DNA of 64,000 nucleotides from positions 365,365 to 429,364 of the forward strand of contig LMAJ01000004.1 in NCBI GenBank assembly GCA_001507425.1, written 5' to 3'. Below the pieces are notes generated by a model. The model was not told the DNA's origin and ran no database searches. It was given only the letters and a program-made list of their open reading frames with translations. Below, piece after piece: positions 18,490-27,541 of this stretch (positions within the stretch are counted from its first letter, which is position 1; the number at the start of each line of letters is the position of its first letter). The position numbers and the translations under genes were made by a program. Origin of the DNA: Flavobacteriaceae bacterium CRH. Lineage in GTDB: Bacteria; Bacteroidota; Bacteroidia; Flavobacteriales; Flavobacteriaceae.

Positions 18490-18801
18490 ATGATAACCTG
18501 TCACTTAAAATACATCATAGATCCTTATCAATTAGAGGCTTTTGAAGATTACAGCAAAAGATGGATTAAAATAGTAAATCGTTTGGGAGGTCAGCATCTT
18601 GGCTATTTTATGCCATCAGAAGGAGCAAATAATATTGCTTATGCGTTATTTTCATTTCAAAGTTTTGCTGATTATGAAAACTATAGAAAAAAAATGTTTT
18701 CAAAAGACGATAAAGAATGTGTAGAAGCTTTTAAAATTGCAGAAGACACAAGATGTATTATAAGTTACGAAAGAACGTTTTTACGTCCGGTATTCGAATA
18801 A
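18490..18801 (+). CDS. NIPSNAP-family small protein within the his operon
   Basis: 103 residues with a ferredoxin-like dimeric alpha/beta pattern typical of NIPSNAP/EthD-like small proteins (MITCHLKYIIDPYQLEAFEDY, GGQHLGYFMPSEG, FQSFADYENYRKK). Not a known histidine enzyme. It sits between hisA and hisF in the same direction, with about 95 and 122 bp spacers that carry the same repeat element on each side, which suggests a later insertion. Function unknown; possible oxygenase-like or small-molecule role is only a family-level guess. Confidence 0.75.
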   Translation: MITCHLKYIIDPYQLEAFEDYSKRWIKIVNRLGGQHLGYFMPSEGANNIAYALFSFQSFADYENYRKKMFSKDDKECVEAFKIAEDTRCIISYERTFLRPVFE

Positions 18802-18923
18802 AAAATAGATAATAAATAGATTATTTCGCAAAGTTGCACAAAGTAAAATACAGAGATTCGCAAAAAAATCTTCGTTGACCTCTTTGAAATCTTCGTGAAT
18901 CTCTGTGAAAAAAGAAAAGAAAA
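18802..18923. repeat. NIPSNAP-hisF spacer with hairpin repeat
   Basis: ttcgcaaagttgcacaaag then acagagattcgcaaaa faces cttcgtgaatctctgtgaa, giving a long imperfect stem. Closely related to the repeat at 18396-18489. Confidence 0.5.
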
Positions 18924-19679
18924 ATGTTAGCAAAAAGAATCATTCCCTGTCTGGATATCAAAAACGGAAGAACCGTGAAAGGTGTCAATTTCGTTGACTT
19001 GCGTGATGCGGGCGATCCGGTTGAACTGGCCAAAATCTATTCAGATGAAGGAGCAGATGAATTGGTTTTCCTGGATATTTCGGCAACGGAAGAACGCAGA
19101 AAAACGTTGGTGAACATGGTGAGAAGTGTTGCGGAAAAAATCAATATTCCGTTTACCGTTGGTGGTGGAATTTCATCTGTAGAAGATGTTGAAATTCTTC
19201 TGAATAATGGCGCTGATAAAGTTTCAATCAATTCATCGGCAGTAAAAAATCCGCAATTGATTAACGATTTGGCCCAGAAATTTGGTAGTCAATGCGTTGT
19301 AGTTGCAATCGATGCCAAACAAATTGACGGACAATGGATTGTGCATTTAGTTGGAGGAAAAGTGCCAACAGAATTAAATCTATTCGATTGGGCTGTTGAA
19401 GTGGCAGAACGCGGAGCGGGTGAAATTTTATTTACTTCGATGGACAATGACGGAACTAAAAATGGTTTTGCAAACGAAGCTTTGGCTAAATTATCTACTT
19501 TAATAAATATTCCGATTATTGCTTCGGGCGGTGCCGGAAATATGCAGCATTTTGTAGATTCATTTAAAGAAGGAAAAGCTGATGCAGCTTTGGCAGCAAG
19601 CGTTTTTCACTTTAAAGAAATTGAGATAAAAGCTTTGAAACAGGAACTTAGAAGTAACGGTATTGAAGTTAGACTTTAG
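18924..19679 (+). CDS. hisF: Imidazole glycerol phosphate synthase cyclase subunit
   Basis: 251 residues, (beta/alpha)8 barrel cyclase partner of HisH. N-terminal [20 protein letters not shown] with catalytic Asp11, [25 protein letters not shown], catalytic [12 protein letters not shown] and [11 protein letters not shown]. Normal family length. Confidence 0.97.
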   Translation: MLAKRIIPCLDIKNGRTVKGVNFVDLRDAGDPVELAKIYSDEGADELVFLDISATEERRKTLVNMVRSVAEKINIPFTVGGGISSVEDVEILLNNGADKVSINSSAVKNPQLINDLAQKFGSQCVVVAIDAKQIDGQWIVHLVGGKVPTELNLFDWAVEVAERGAGEILFTSMDNDGTKNGFANEALAKLSTLINIPIIASGGAGNMQHFVDSFKEGKADAALAASVFHFKEIEIKALKQELRSNGIEVRL

Positions 19680-19817
19680 AAGAATAGATGCAAGAAGCAA
19701 GAATAAAGAAGCAAGAATAAAGAATAAAGAGTCAAGAAGAAAGAAGAAAAAGTTAAGGAGATAAAAATATAGAATTCAGAGAATCTAAAATCTGAACTTT
19801 AAAATCTAAAATAAATT
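19680..19817. repeat. hisF-hisIE spacer: purine-rich tandem units
   Basis: A 138-bp gap with tandem units of the type gcaagaataaaga/caagaagaaag followed by aatctaaaatctgaactttaaaatctaaa. Strand-asymmetric, nearly all purine on the coding strand up to about 19760. No ORF seen. Confidence 0.45.
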
Positions 19818-20414
19818 ATGAACGTAGATATAAAAAGTGCACACGGATTAATTCCGGCAATCATTCAGGATTCAGAAACTAAAAATGTTTTGATGTTGGG
19901 TTACATGAACGAAGAATCGCTTCAAAAAACAATTGAAACTCAAAAAGTAACTTTTTTTAGCCGATCTAAACAAAGACTTTGGACAAAAGGCGAGGAGAGT
20001 GGGAACTTTTTGAATCTTGTAGATATTAAAAATGATTGCGATGGCGATACACTTTTAATTCAGGCAAAACCTGTTGGCCCAACATGTCACACAGGCGCTG
20101 ATACATGCTGGCAAGAAGAAAATAAGGAAAATTACGGTTTCATTTCTGAGCTTGAAAACACAATCAAAATTAGAAGAGAAAACGCTGATTCTGAGAAAAG
20201 TTATGTAGCTTCTTTATTCGAAAAAGGAATCAATAAAATTGCTCAAAAGGTTGGTGAAGAAGCGGTTGAAGTAGTAATTGAAGCTAAAGACGATAATGAC
20301 GATTTATTCCTAAGCGAAAGTGCTGATTTACTTTTTCATTACTTGATTTTGTTGCAGGCAAAAGGTTTTCAATTGAATGACGTAGTTGATGTTTTGAAGA
20401 AACGTCAGAAGTAG
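19818..20414 (+). CDS. hisI: Bifunctional phosphoribosyl-AMP cyclohydrolase / phosphoribosyl-ATP pyrophosphatase
   Basis: 198 residues (HisIE fusion). The N-terminal cyclohydrolase domain (about 1-105) has VLMLGYMNEESL, FFSRSKQRLWTKGEESGN and the metal-binding KNDCDGDTLLI...GPTCHTGADTCW. The C-terminal pyrophosphohydrolase domain (about 110-198) has YVASLFEKGINKIAQKVGEEAVE and the acidic ADLLFHYLILL segment. Last gene of the his operon. Confidence 0.96.
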   Translation: MNVDIKSAHGLIPAIIQDSETKNVLMLGYMNEESLQKTIETQKVTFFSRSKQRLWTKGEESGNFLNLVDIKNDCDGDTLLIQAKPVGPTCHTGADTCWQEENKENYGFISELENTIKIRRENADSEKSYVASLFEKGINKIAQKVGEEAVEVVIEAKDDNDDLFLSESADLLFHYLILLQAKGFQLNDVVDVLKKRQK

Positions 20415-20421
20415 CACAATC

Positions 20422-20523
20422 TTGTCATCCTGACAGAGGAAGGATCACACGCGTAATTCTACAAAGATTGGCGATTTTCTTTACGGAGTTTCTGGTGTGA
20501 TCCTTCCTCCGTCAGGATGACAA
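20422..20523. repeat. Long inverted repeat, likely operon-end terminator
   Basis: A 29-nt left arm at 20422-20450 (begins TTGTCATCCTGAC, ends GGATCACAC) matches the complement of 20495-20523 with one mismatch, separated by 44 nt. A-run follows at 20522-20528. The core GTCATCCTGACnGAGGAAGGATC is of the dispersed type common in Bacteroidota intergenic DNA. It lies between the end of hisIE (+) and the end of the convergent CBM9-like gene (-), so it may terminate both. Confidence 0.75.
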
Positions 20524-20548
20524 AAAAAGCGATTAAACAATTAACTCT

Positions 20549-21247
20549 TTACTCCACAAACTCAAAAACAGGAAATTCCTGTGGTTGATGAAATCCGTAT
20601 TTTAGACTCTTATAAGGTTGTAATGCAAGATATTCAGTTGTATTACCGTAATCAATTCTAAAAGTATTTGCTCTCCATTTTGTTCCGGATTTTGGTTTTA
20701 TGAAATTGCCATTTTCTATATTTTCCAAGCTTGAAAAAGGAATTTTAATTTCGGTACAAAAACCTTCGGAAGTTATTTTGCTTACGGCTTCCAACCCTGA
20801 AATATTAAATTGGGTTGATGTTTTCCAGCCTCCACAATCGGGAGAAATACATTTAATGAGTATATCATAATTTGTTGAAAAAGCATTGACTCCAATTTCA
20901 ACATAATTTTTACCGTCTCCGTCAGGATCTATAAAAATTTCTACTAAGTCATCTGTTTTGTATATTTCAGAATCTTTATTTCTTGATTTACCAATAATCC
21001 TAGAATCATTACAATGATAGGCAATATAAAGGTTTTCGTCATTCCACGAAAGTGAAACCATTGTATTTTGAGAAGCTTTTTCGCCAGAATTGTGAATCAC
21101 AAACGGACCTAAAAAAGGTGTTTTCCAATCGGATAAATCGCCATCAATATTTATTTTTTCAGCTGTTTTTTGAATTGAAAATGTTTGCGAATAAATGCTT
21201 GCTGAAAAAGTGAAAAGTAAAAAAGGAAAAACGGCACGTAGTTTCAT
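20549..21247 (-). CDS. Secreted carbohydrate-binding family 9-like protein
   Basis: 232 residues from the start at 21247; a longer in-frame start at 21292 would precede the signal peptide with an unlikely extension. Signal peptide MKLRAVFPFLLFTFSASIYSQ. The mature domain has the CBM9/DOMON-type pattern: IDGDLSDWKTPFLGPF, VSLSWNDENLYIAYHCND, DDLVEIFIDPDGDGKNYVEI, ending in the aromatic-rich KWRANTFRIDYG. Such domains bind sugars or haem-like ligands; alone it has no catalytic motif. Convergent with hisIE. Confidence 0.75.
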   Translation of the reverse strand: MKLRAVFPFLLFTFSASIYSQTFSIQKTAEKINIDGDLSDWKTPFLGPFVIHNSGEKASQNTMVSLSWNDENLYIAYHCNDSRIIGKSRNKDSEIYKTDDLVEIFIDPDGDGKNYVEIGVNAFSTNYDILIKCISPDCGGWKTSTQFNISGLEAVSKITSEGFCTEIKIPFSSLENIENGNFIKPKSGTKWRANTFRIDYGNTTEYLALQPYKSLKYGFHQPQEFPVFEFVE

Positions 21248-21342
21248 AAAATTGAATCTAATTTTAAAGCTAAAATAAAGAAGAATAATCAATTTAAAGT
21301 ATTATTTTTTTAGGATAGAAATTAAAAATTAATTCGATTGTT

Positions 21343-21350
21343 TACATTTG
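21343..21350 (+). promoter_or_regulatory. -7 promoter element (TACATTTG)
   Basis: TACATTTG fits TAnnTTTG, 26 bp upstream of the first M1 peptidase start. The second copy has the matching element TACTTTTG with similar flanks (cgattgttTAC / cgaatgttTAC), so the duplication appears to include the promoter. Confidence 0.5.
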
Positions 21351-21376
21351 TTCAGGACTAAATACCAAATTTTTAT

Positions 21377-23035
21377 ATGATAAAAAAACACCTCACAAAC
21401 ATTTTTGCTACTTTATTAATTGGTTTTACGGCCAGTGCCCAGGGACTTCTTAAAAAAACAGAAACGGTTTTTACGCATCAGGATACTTTACGCGGAAGCA
21501 TTACAAAAGAAAGAGCCTGGTGGGATTTAAAGTATTATCATCTTGATATCAAGGTAAATCCATCGGAGAGAACTATTACTGGATCTAATACGGTACGTTA
21601 TACTGTTTTAACAGAGAATAATACCATGCAAATAGATTTGCAGGAACCTATGCAAATTTATAAAGTGACCCAAAACGGTAAGGAATTAAAATTTGTTAGA
21701 AATGGCAATGCGTTTTTTATCAGTTTAATTGAAAATCAAAAAGTTGGTGAAACTAAAGAAATTGTAATTTCTTATGGAGGCAAGCCAAAAGAAGCTGTTA
21801 GACCACCGTGGGACGGAGGACTTACCTGGCAAAAAGATAAAAACGGAAAAGATTTTATTGCTTCAACCTGTCAGGGTTTAGGCGCCAGCGTTTGGTGGCC
21901 ATGCAAAGATCATATGTACGATGAAGTAGAAAATATGTTGATCAGCGTAAATGTTCCCGGAAACCTAACAGATGTTTCTAACGGAAGACTGCAAAGCGTT
22001 AAAAAAGAAAAAGATGGAACAAAAACCTTTAATTGGTATGTTGCAAACCCAATTAACAATTATGGTGTCAATATAAATATTGGTGATTACGTTAATTTCT
22101 CTGAAAAATTTAAAGGAGAAAAAGGCGATTTAGATTGTAGTTATTATGTTTTAAAAGATAATTTGGCTGTAGCTAAAGAACATTTTAAAGATGCTCCAAG
22201 AATGTTGAAAGCTTTTGAAAATTGGTTTGGACCTTATCCGTTTTATGAAGACAGCTATAAATTGGTCGAAGCACCGTATTTAGGAATGGAGCACCAAAGT
22301 AGTGTGACTTACGGAAATAGCTTTAAAAAAGGATATCAAGGAAGTGATATTAGCGGAACAGGCTGGGGATTAAAGTATGATTATATCATCATTCACGAAT
22401 CCGGACATGAATGGTTTGCAAACAATATTACGTACAAGGACATTGCAGATATGTGGATTCATGAGAGTTTTACAACCTATTCTGAATCTGTTTTTGTAGA
22501 ATATTATTATGGAAAAGAAGCTGCAAATGAATATATCAGAGGGATTCGAAAAATGATAACCAATAAAAATCCTATTATTGGCTATTATGATGTAAACGTT
22601 GAAGGATCAGGTGATATGTACCCAAAAGGAGCAAACATGATTCATACCATTCGTCAGGTGATAAATGATGATGCAAAATGGAAATCGATTTTGAGAGGTT
22701 TAAATAGTACTTTTTACCATCAAACAGTTACTACAAAGCAAATTGAAGATTATTTAAGCAAAGAATCCGGCATAGATTTGAGCCCGGTTTTTGATCAATA
22801 TTTGAGAACGGCGCAGGTTCCTACTTTTGAATATTATTTTAAGAATCAAAAATTAGTTTATCATTGGATAAATGCTGTAGATAAATTTAATTTGCCTGTA
22901 AAAGTAATTTTAAACGGTGTTGAAACCTGGCTGAAACCAACAACAGATTGGAAGTTGGAAGATGCAAAAGGAGATAAACCAACTCTCATCGTTGATAAAA
23001 ACTTTTATGTAACAGAATTTAATATTACAAATTAG
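21377..23035 (+). CDS. M1-family zinc aminopeptidase, secreted (tandem copy 1)
   Basis: 552 residues with a signal peptide ending near ASAQG. Gluzincin motif HESGH at residues 340-344 followed after 18 residues by the zinc ligand Glu (HExxH-x18-E, ending WIHESF). The substrate motif that is GxMEN in classical M1 enzymes reads GMEHQSSVTYG. The protein is shorter than full-length aminopeptidase N and lacks the ERAP1-like C-terminal domain. It would act in the periplasm or outside the cell. A close paralogue follows in tandem. Confidence 0.9.
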   Translation: MIKKHLTNIFATLLIGFTASAQGLLKKTETVFTHQDTLRGSITKERAWWDLKYYHLDIKVNPSERTITGSNTVRYTVLTENNTMQIDLQEPMQIYKVTQNGKELKFVRNGNAFFISLIENQKVGETKEIVISYGGKPKEAVRPPWDGGLTWQKDKNGKDFIASTCQGLGASVWWPCKDHMYDEVENMLISVNVPGNLTDVSNGRLQSVKKEKDGTKTFNWYVANPINNYGVNINIGDYVNFSEKFKGEKGDLDCSYYVLKDNLAVAKEHFKDAPRMLKAFENWFGPYPFYEDSYKLVEAPYLGMEHQSSVTYGNSFKKGYQGSDISGTGWGLKYDYIIIHESGHEWFANNITYKDIADMWIHESFTTYSESVFVEYYYGKEAANEYIRGIRKMITNKNPIIGYYDVNVEGSGDMYPKGANMIHTIRQVINDDAKWKSILRGLNSTFYHQTVTTKQIEDYLSKESGIDLSPVFDQYLRTAQVPTFEYYFKNQKLVYHWINAVDKFNLPVKVILNGVETWLKPTTDWKLEDAKGDKPTLIVDKNFYVTEFNITN

Positions 23036-23051
23036 ATTTTCTAAAAATAAA

Positions 23052-23090
23052 AAACAAACCCAATAAATGAAAAATTTATTGGGTTTGTTT
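23052..23090. terminator. Terminator between tandem M1 peptidase genes
   Basis: AAACAAACCCAATAAAT (23052-23068), loop GAAAA, and ATTTATTGGGTTTGTTT (23074-23090): a perfect 17-bp stem followed by T-run to 23095. Shows that the two peptidase genes are separate transcription units. Confidence 0.92.
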
Positions 23091-23136
23091 TTTTTAAGAG
23101 AAATCATAAAATTTCAGAAAACTTAAATCGAATGTT

Positions 23137-23144
23137 TACTTTTG
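23137..23144 (+). promoter_or_regulatory. -7 promoter element (TACTTTTG)
   Basis: Fits TAnnTTTG, 49 bp upstream of the second M1 peptidase start, after the terminator at 23052-23090. Confidence 0.5.
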
Positions 23145-23193
23145 TGAAGATTAAGTTCGATTAAATACGCTATTATTTCAAATTTCTACAATT

Positions 23194-24849
23194 ATGAAAA
23201 ATTACTTTAGAGGCACTTTTATTGCCTTTTTGGTTTGTTTTACTGCAAATGCACAAGGGCTTTTAAACAAGTCTGAAACGGTTTTTACACATCAGGACAC
23301 TTTACGCGGAAGCATTACAAAAGAAAGAGCCTGGTGGGATTTAAAATACTATCATTTAGATGTAAAAGTAAATCCGTCAGAAAAAACAATTACGGGTTCA
23401 AATACTGTAAAGTATACTGTTTTAACAGAATACAACAAAATGCAGATTGATTTGCAGGAACCAATGCAGATTTACAAAGTAACACAAGACGGTAAAGAAT
23501 TGAAATTCGAAAGAGACGGAAATGCCTTTTTTATTCAATTAACTGCAAAACAAAAAGTTGGGGAAACTAAGGAAATCGTAATTTCTTTTGGAGGAAAACC
23601 TAAAGAAGCCATAAAACCACCATGGGACGGAGGAATAACATGGAAAAAAGATAAAAACGGAAAAGATTTTATTGCCTCATCTTGCCAAGGTCTGGGTGCC
23701 AGCGTTTGGTGGCCAAACAAAGACCATATGTATGATGAAGTGGAAAATATGTTAATTAGCGTAAATGTTCCGGGAGATTTAACGGATGTTTCTAACGGAA
23801 GATTACAAAGCGTTAAAAAGGAAAAAAACGGAACAAAAACGTTTAATTGGTATGTTTCGAACCCAATTAATAACTACGGTGTCAACATCAATATTGGAGA
23901 TTACGTTAATTTCTCTGAAAAATTTAAAGGAGAAAAAGGTGATTTAGATTGTAATTATTATGTTTTGAGAGATAATCTGGCTGTAGCCAAAGAGCAATTT
24001 AAAGATGCTCCAAGAATGTTAAAAGCTTTTGAAAACTGGTTTGGCCCTTATCCGTTTTACGAAGACAGCTATAAATTGGTCGAAGCTCCTTATTTAGGAA
24101 TGGAACACCAAAGCAGCGTTACTTACGGAAATGGTTTTAAAAACGGTTATTTAGGCCGTGATTTAAGCGGAACCGGCTGGGGATTAAAATTTGATTTTAT
24201 CATTATTCATGAATCCGGACACGAATGGTTTGCCAATAATATTACGTATAAAGACATCGCAGATATGTGGATTCACGAGAGTTTTACAAACTACTCTGAA
24301 AGCCTTTTTCTTGAATATTATTATGGTAAAGAAGCTGCCTCAGAATATATAATTGGATGCAGAAAAGGCATTCATAATGATAAACCAATTATTGGACATT
24401 ATGATGTAAACAATGAAGGATCTGGAGACATGTACCCGAAGGGAGCCAATATGCTGCATTCAATTCGTCAGGTAATAAATGATGATGCAAAATGGAAATC
24501 GATTTTAAGAGGTTTAAATAGTACTTTTTATCACCAGACAGTAACTTCTAAACAAATTGAAGATTATATCAATACACAATCCGGAATTAATTTTAACAGA
24601 GTTTTTGCTCAATATTTGACTACAACCCAAATTCCTGTTTTTGAATATATCTTTAAAAATGGAACTTTAGGATATCATTGGACAAATTGTGTTGCTAAAT
24701 TTGATATGCCGGTGAAAGTAAAAATAAACGGTGTTGAAACCTGGCTAAAACCAACTACAGAATGGAAATCTGAGAAAACAACTAATGAAAACCGAACCCT
24801 TGAAGTTGATAAAAATTTCTATGTAACGAGTTCTAATATAGTAGAATAG
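23194..24849 (+). CDS. M1-family zinc aminopeptidase, secreted (tandem copy 2)
   Basis: 551 residues, aligned without gaps to copy 1 over most of its length (shared blocks include THQDTLRGSITKERAWWDLK and GMEHQSSVTYG). Signal peptide ends near TANAQG. HESGH at about 339-343 with the downstream Glu. Differences concentrate in the signal peptide, in a stretch near residues 370-410 (SEYIIGCRKGIHNDKPIIGHYDVN versus the other copy's version in part) and the C-terminal 60 residues. Own promoter and terminator. Same predicted envelope location. Confidence 0.9.
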   Translation: MKNYFRGTFIAFLVCFTANAQGLLNKSETVFTHQDTLRGSITKERAWWDLKYYHLDVKVNPSEKTITGSNTVKYTVLTEYNKMQIDLQEPMQIYKVTQDGKELKFERDGNAFFIQLTAKQKVGETKEIVISFGGKPKEAIKPPWDGGITWKKDKNGKDFIASSCQGLGASVWWPNKDHMYDEVENMLISVNVPGDLTDVSNGRLQSVKKEKNGTKTFNWYVSNPINNYGVNINIGDYVNFSEKFKGEKGDLDCNYYVLRDNLAVAKEQFKDAPRMLKAFENWFGPYPFYEDSYKLVEAPYLGMEHQSSVTYGNGFKNGYLGRDLSGTGWGLKFDFIIIHESGHEWFANNITYKDIADMWIHESFTNYSESLFLEYYYGKEAASEYIIGCRKGIHNDKPIIGHYDVNNEGSGDMYPKGANMLHSIRQVINDDAKWKSILRGLNSTFYHQTVTSKQIEDYINTQSGINFNRVFAQYLTTTQIPVFEYIFKNGTLGYHWTNCVAKFDMPVKVKINGVETWLKPTTEWKSEKTTNENRTLEVDKNFYVTSSNIVE

Positions 24850-24870
24850 ATTTTCGTTAAATTTCAAAAT

Positions 24871-24909
24871 AAAAATCCCAAATTCCAATTGATGGAGTTT
24901 GGGATTTTT
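24871..24909. terminator. Bidirectional terminator
   Basis: AAAAATCCCAAA (24871-24882) and TTTGGGATTTTT (24898-24909) form a 12-bp stem between the convergent M1 peptidase (+) and MFS exporter (-) genes. Confidence 0.85.
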
Positions 24910-24962
24910 AATATAATTCAGATTTGTTTTTAGATAAATATTCTCAAAGTAATTTAATTTTT

Positions 24963-26192
24963 CTAATGCCCAATTACAACATCATCATTTTCAGATATTT
25001 CTACTTTTTCTTTGATAAAACGCTTTCCAATATTTAAAACAATAAAAGCAATTATTGTCGTAACAGTCATAATAAGTACCATTGGCGCTACAGAATCTTT
25101 TACAAAAACTCCAACGGCGAACGATGCTAAAGCTCCCAAACCTAATTGAATAGCGCCCATTAGAGCTGAAGCAATTCCGGCATTTCTGGCAAAAGGAGCC
25201 ATTGTAAGACCAGCAGTATTTGGGTTTGAAATTCCTAAACAGCCTAAAAACAAAAACAGCATTGCAATAATAGTATACAATCCCAACATATTATTTACAG
25301 AAAGTATCAGGAAAACAATACTGATTACAGATTGTAAAATTAATGCCGCAAAAATCATTTGTTCGCTAGAAAATTTCTTCAATAAAATAGAATTTAACTG
25401 ACTAGAACCTATAAAACTCACAGACATAAAAGCAAAAATCCAACCGTAAGTTTTGGCATCGACGTGATAAATATCCATAAAAATAATAGGGGAGGCCGCT
25501 ACATAAGTAAATAAGCCTGAAAAAGCTATTGAACCCGTAAATGCATAAGTATAAAATTGCGGTTCTTTAAGCACTTTTATAAAGCCTTCAATAATTGGTT
25601 TTGGTTTTAATGAAATTGTAGTATCTGGTTTATAACTATTTGGCAAACCAAATTGTGCTGCAATTAAAATAGCAATTCCCATGCACATTAATATTAAAAA
25701 AACCATGTGCCAGCCAAAATCTTCTGTTACGTAACCGCCAATGGTTGGCGCCAACATCGGCGAAAGCCCAAGAACCAGCATCAATAATGAAAATACTTTT
25801 GGAATATCCTTTACAGGAAATAAATCGCGGACCATTGCTACCGAAGCCACGGTTGCAGCACAGCTACCAATTGCCTGAATAAAACGAAAGAATATAAACG
25901 TATCAATATCAGTTACATAAACACATCCTAAAGAAGCTAAAATATAAACCAATAAACCAATAAATAATGGTTTTTTACGTCCAAAACGGTCTAATAATGG
26001 TCCGTAAAGCAATTGTCCGGCAGAAATTCCGATAAAATAACTCGATAAACTCATTGAAACTTTAGCAACAGTTGTATGTAAGTCTTTTGCAATGCCTGAA
26101 AAACCAGGTAAATACATGTCGATTGAAAAAGGCCCAAGTGCTGTTAAGGAACCTAAAATAAGAATGAGTTTGATATATTTTTTTGTTGTCAT
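24963..26192 (-). CDS. Bcr/CflA-family MFS drug efflux transporter
   Basis: 409 residues with about 12 membrane helices. The N-terminus (TKKYIKLILILGSLTALGPFSIDMYLPGF) is characteristic of the Bcr/CflA subfamily. The loop 2-3 motif is GPLLDRFGRKKPLFIG (MFS motif A), and motif C-like GLSPMLAPTIGGYV follows in helix 5. It would export drugs such as bicyclomycin-type compounds or other small molecules by proton antiport; the substrate is not known. Confidence 0.9.
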   Translation of the reverse strand: MTTKKYIKLILILGSLTALGPFSIDMYLPGFSGIAKDLHTTVAKVSMSLSSYFIGISAGQLLYGPLLDRFGRKKPLFIGLLVYILASLGCVYVTDIDTFIFFRFIQAIGSCAATVASVAMVRDLFPVKDIPKVFSLLMLVLGLSPMLAPTIGGYVTEDFGWHMVFLILMCMGIAILIAAQFGLPNSYKPDTTISLKPKPIIEGFIKVLKEPQFYTYAFTGSIAFSGLFTYVAASPIIFMDIYHVDAKTYGWIFAFMSVSFIGSSQLNSILLKKFSSEQMIFAALILQSVISIVFLILSVNNMLGLYTIIAMLFLFLGCLGISNPNTAGLTMAPFARNAGIASALMGAIQLGLGALASFAVGVFVKDSVAPMVLIMTVTTIIAFIVLNIGKRFIKEKVEISENDDVVIGH

Positions 26193-26221
26193 TTTCTTAA
26201 AACTTTGCTTTTAATTTCGTG

Positions 26222-26229
26222 CAAAGATA
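26222..26229 (-). promoter_or_regulatory. -7 promoter element (TATCTTTG) for the MFS exporter
   Basis: On the minus strand TATCTTTG matches TAnnTTTG, 29 bp upstream of the start codon at 26192. Confidence 0.5.
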
Positions 26230-26324
26230 AATATTTAGTACCTTGATAGATATAATAATCGCATTTTATGCAAAAAATGGGTATTGTATAACTTTTAAAA
26301 TTAAAAATATAAAAATTCACAATT

Positions 26325-26744
26325 ATGAAAAAATTCACCTTACTATTAGCTCTTATTTTTACAACAATGTCATTTGCACAATCTATTACAACAAAAATTG
26401 AGGATGCAAGTCCGGATCAATATGCATTACTTGAAAAAGTAAATCAATATTATCCAGATATTACATTAAACAAATCTGTAACAAATTTTTATGCTGATGG
26501 AAAAATTATCGACACACGACAAGAATTCAATTTAACAACATCTAAATTTTCCAGCTACAAATTAGGAATTGACCCGGATAATAAAAAATTATTATTTGAA
26601 TACGTTTCTGAGGAAACCGGAAAAGTGTATGGTGATGTTCAAATTTTTAGAGGAAACGCGCTTAGAACAACTTTTTCTGAGAAAAAAAATGAAATTAATG
26701 TTTCTTTAAATGGAAAATCAGTTTACCTGAAAAAAATCAAATAA
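26325..26744 (+). CDS. Small secreted hypothetical protein, 139 aa
   Basis: Signal peptide MKKFTLLLALIFTTMSFAQ with cleavage after AQ, as in many exported flavobacterial proteins. The mature part (about 120 residues) is polar and beta-rich, with no Cys and no family that I recognise. Single gene with a terminator at 26765-26792. Probably periplasmic. Confidence 0.65.
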   Translation: MKKFTLLLALIFTTMSFAQSITTKIEDASPDQYALLEKVNQYYPDITLNKSVTNFYADGKIIDTRQEFNLTTSKFSSYKLGIDPDNKKLLFEYVSEETGKVYGDVQIFRGNALRTTFSEKKNEINVSLNGKSVYLKKIK

Positions 26745-26764
26745 ACTAAATTTTGCAATTATTC

Positions 26765-26792
26765 AAAAGCATTCGTTACGGCGGATGCTTTT
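26765..26792 (+). terminator. Intrinsic terminator
   Basis: AAAAGCATTCG and CGGATGCTTTT pair over 11 bp with one mismatch around a short TTACGG loop, then T-run. Follows the small secreted protein gene. Confidence 0.8.
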
Positions 26793-26836
26793 TTATTTAT
26801 ATTTGAAAATCAATTATTTTAAAAAATTTTACCGTA

Positions 26837-27220
26837 ATGAGAAAAATTATTCTGCTTCTTATATTTATTACATTTTCTGCACATTCTCAAGCAAATCGAT
26901 TTACCGGAACCTGGAGCAATGAAAATTGCAAGGATTGCAGCAAAAAATATATTTTGAAAATAACTATGGCGCAATCAAACAATAAAATTTTTGGAACTGC
27001 TGAAGTTATTAGTGACAACGCAGAACTTAACAGCGGCATTATGGATGTTACCGGACATGTGTATGTACTTGGTGAAAAAGCTCAAATTACTATGAAAACA
27101 AAAAATGGTTTATCTGCCGGAGCAACGCTGTATGTAAATGAAAATGTTATCGAGTTTAATAAGAGCGGTGGTTCTGATGTGATTCCCAGAGATGTAATAT
27201 TAACCAAATTATACGAATAA
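26837..27220 (+). CDS. Small secreted hypothetical protein, 127 aa
   Basis: Signal peptide MRKIILLLIFITFSAHSQA. The mature domain starts FTGTWSNENCKDCSKKYILKITM and is a small beta-rich fold with a CxxC pair (NCKDC), reminiscent of lipocalin-like or DUF2147-type small exported proteins, but I cannot assign it. Expected in the periplasm. A single gene, separated from the previous gene by a terminator. Confidence 0.65.
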   Translation: MRKIILLLIFITFSAHSQANRFTGTWSNENCKDCSKKYILKITMAQSNNKIFGTAEVISDNAELNSGIMDVTGHVYVLGEKAQITMKTKNGLSAGATLYVNENVIEFNKSGGSDVIPRDVILTKLYE

Positions 27221-27541
27221 AGGCTATAATTAGCTTTATCTATTTTGAACTATAATTATTATTATGTAAAATAGAATATTTTAGAAACTCCTCTGTATTA
27301 ATTCATTGCCATAATCTATTATATTGGTAAAACAGCTTGATCAATACTAATCTATAACTCTTCTTTTCAAATTAATTTTAAATTATCACGTTTAAAAGCA
27401 AAATAAATCGATTAAAACTTAATAAAAACTGAAAAATTAAGTTCTAATTAATAATAATTATATTCTGACACCGAGCTGTCATTGTACCAGTTTATTTTAT
27501 TATTTTTACATTCGATATTTCAAGAAAAATTATCAAAACAT
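27221..27541. other. A+T-rich non-coding spacer
   Basis: About 320 bp with no ORF of note, no strong hairpin and no exact TAnnTTTG element. An in-frame upstream start exists at 27482 for the next gene but I consider 27542 the true start, so 27482-27541 is taken as 5' untranslated. Confidence 0.5.
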
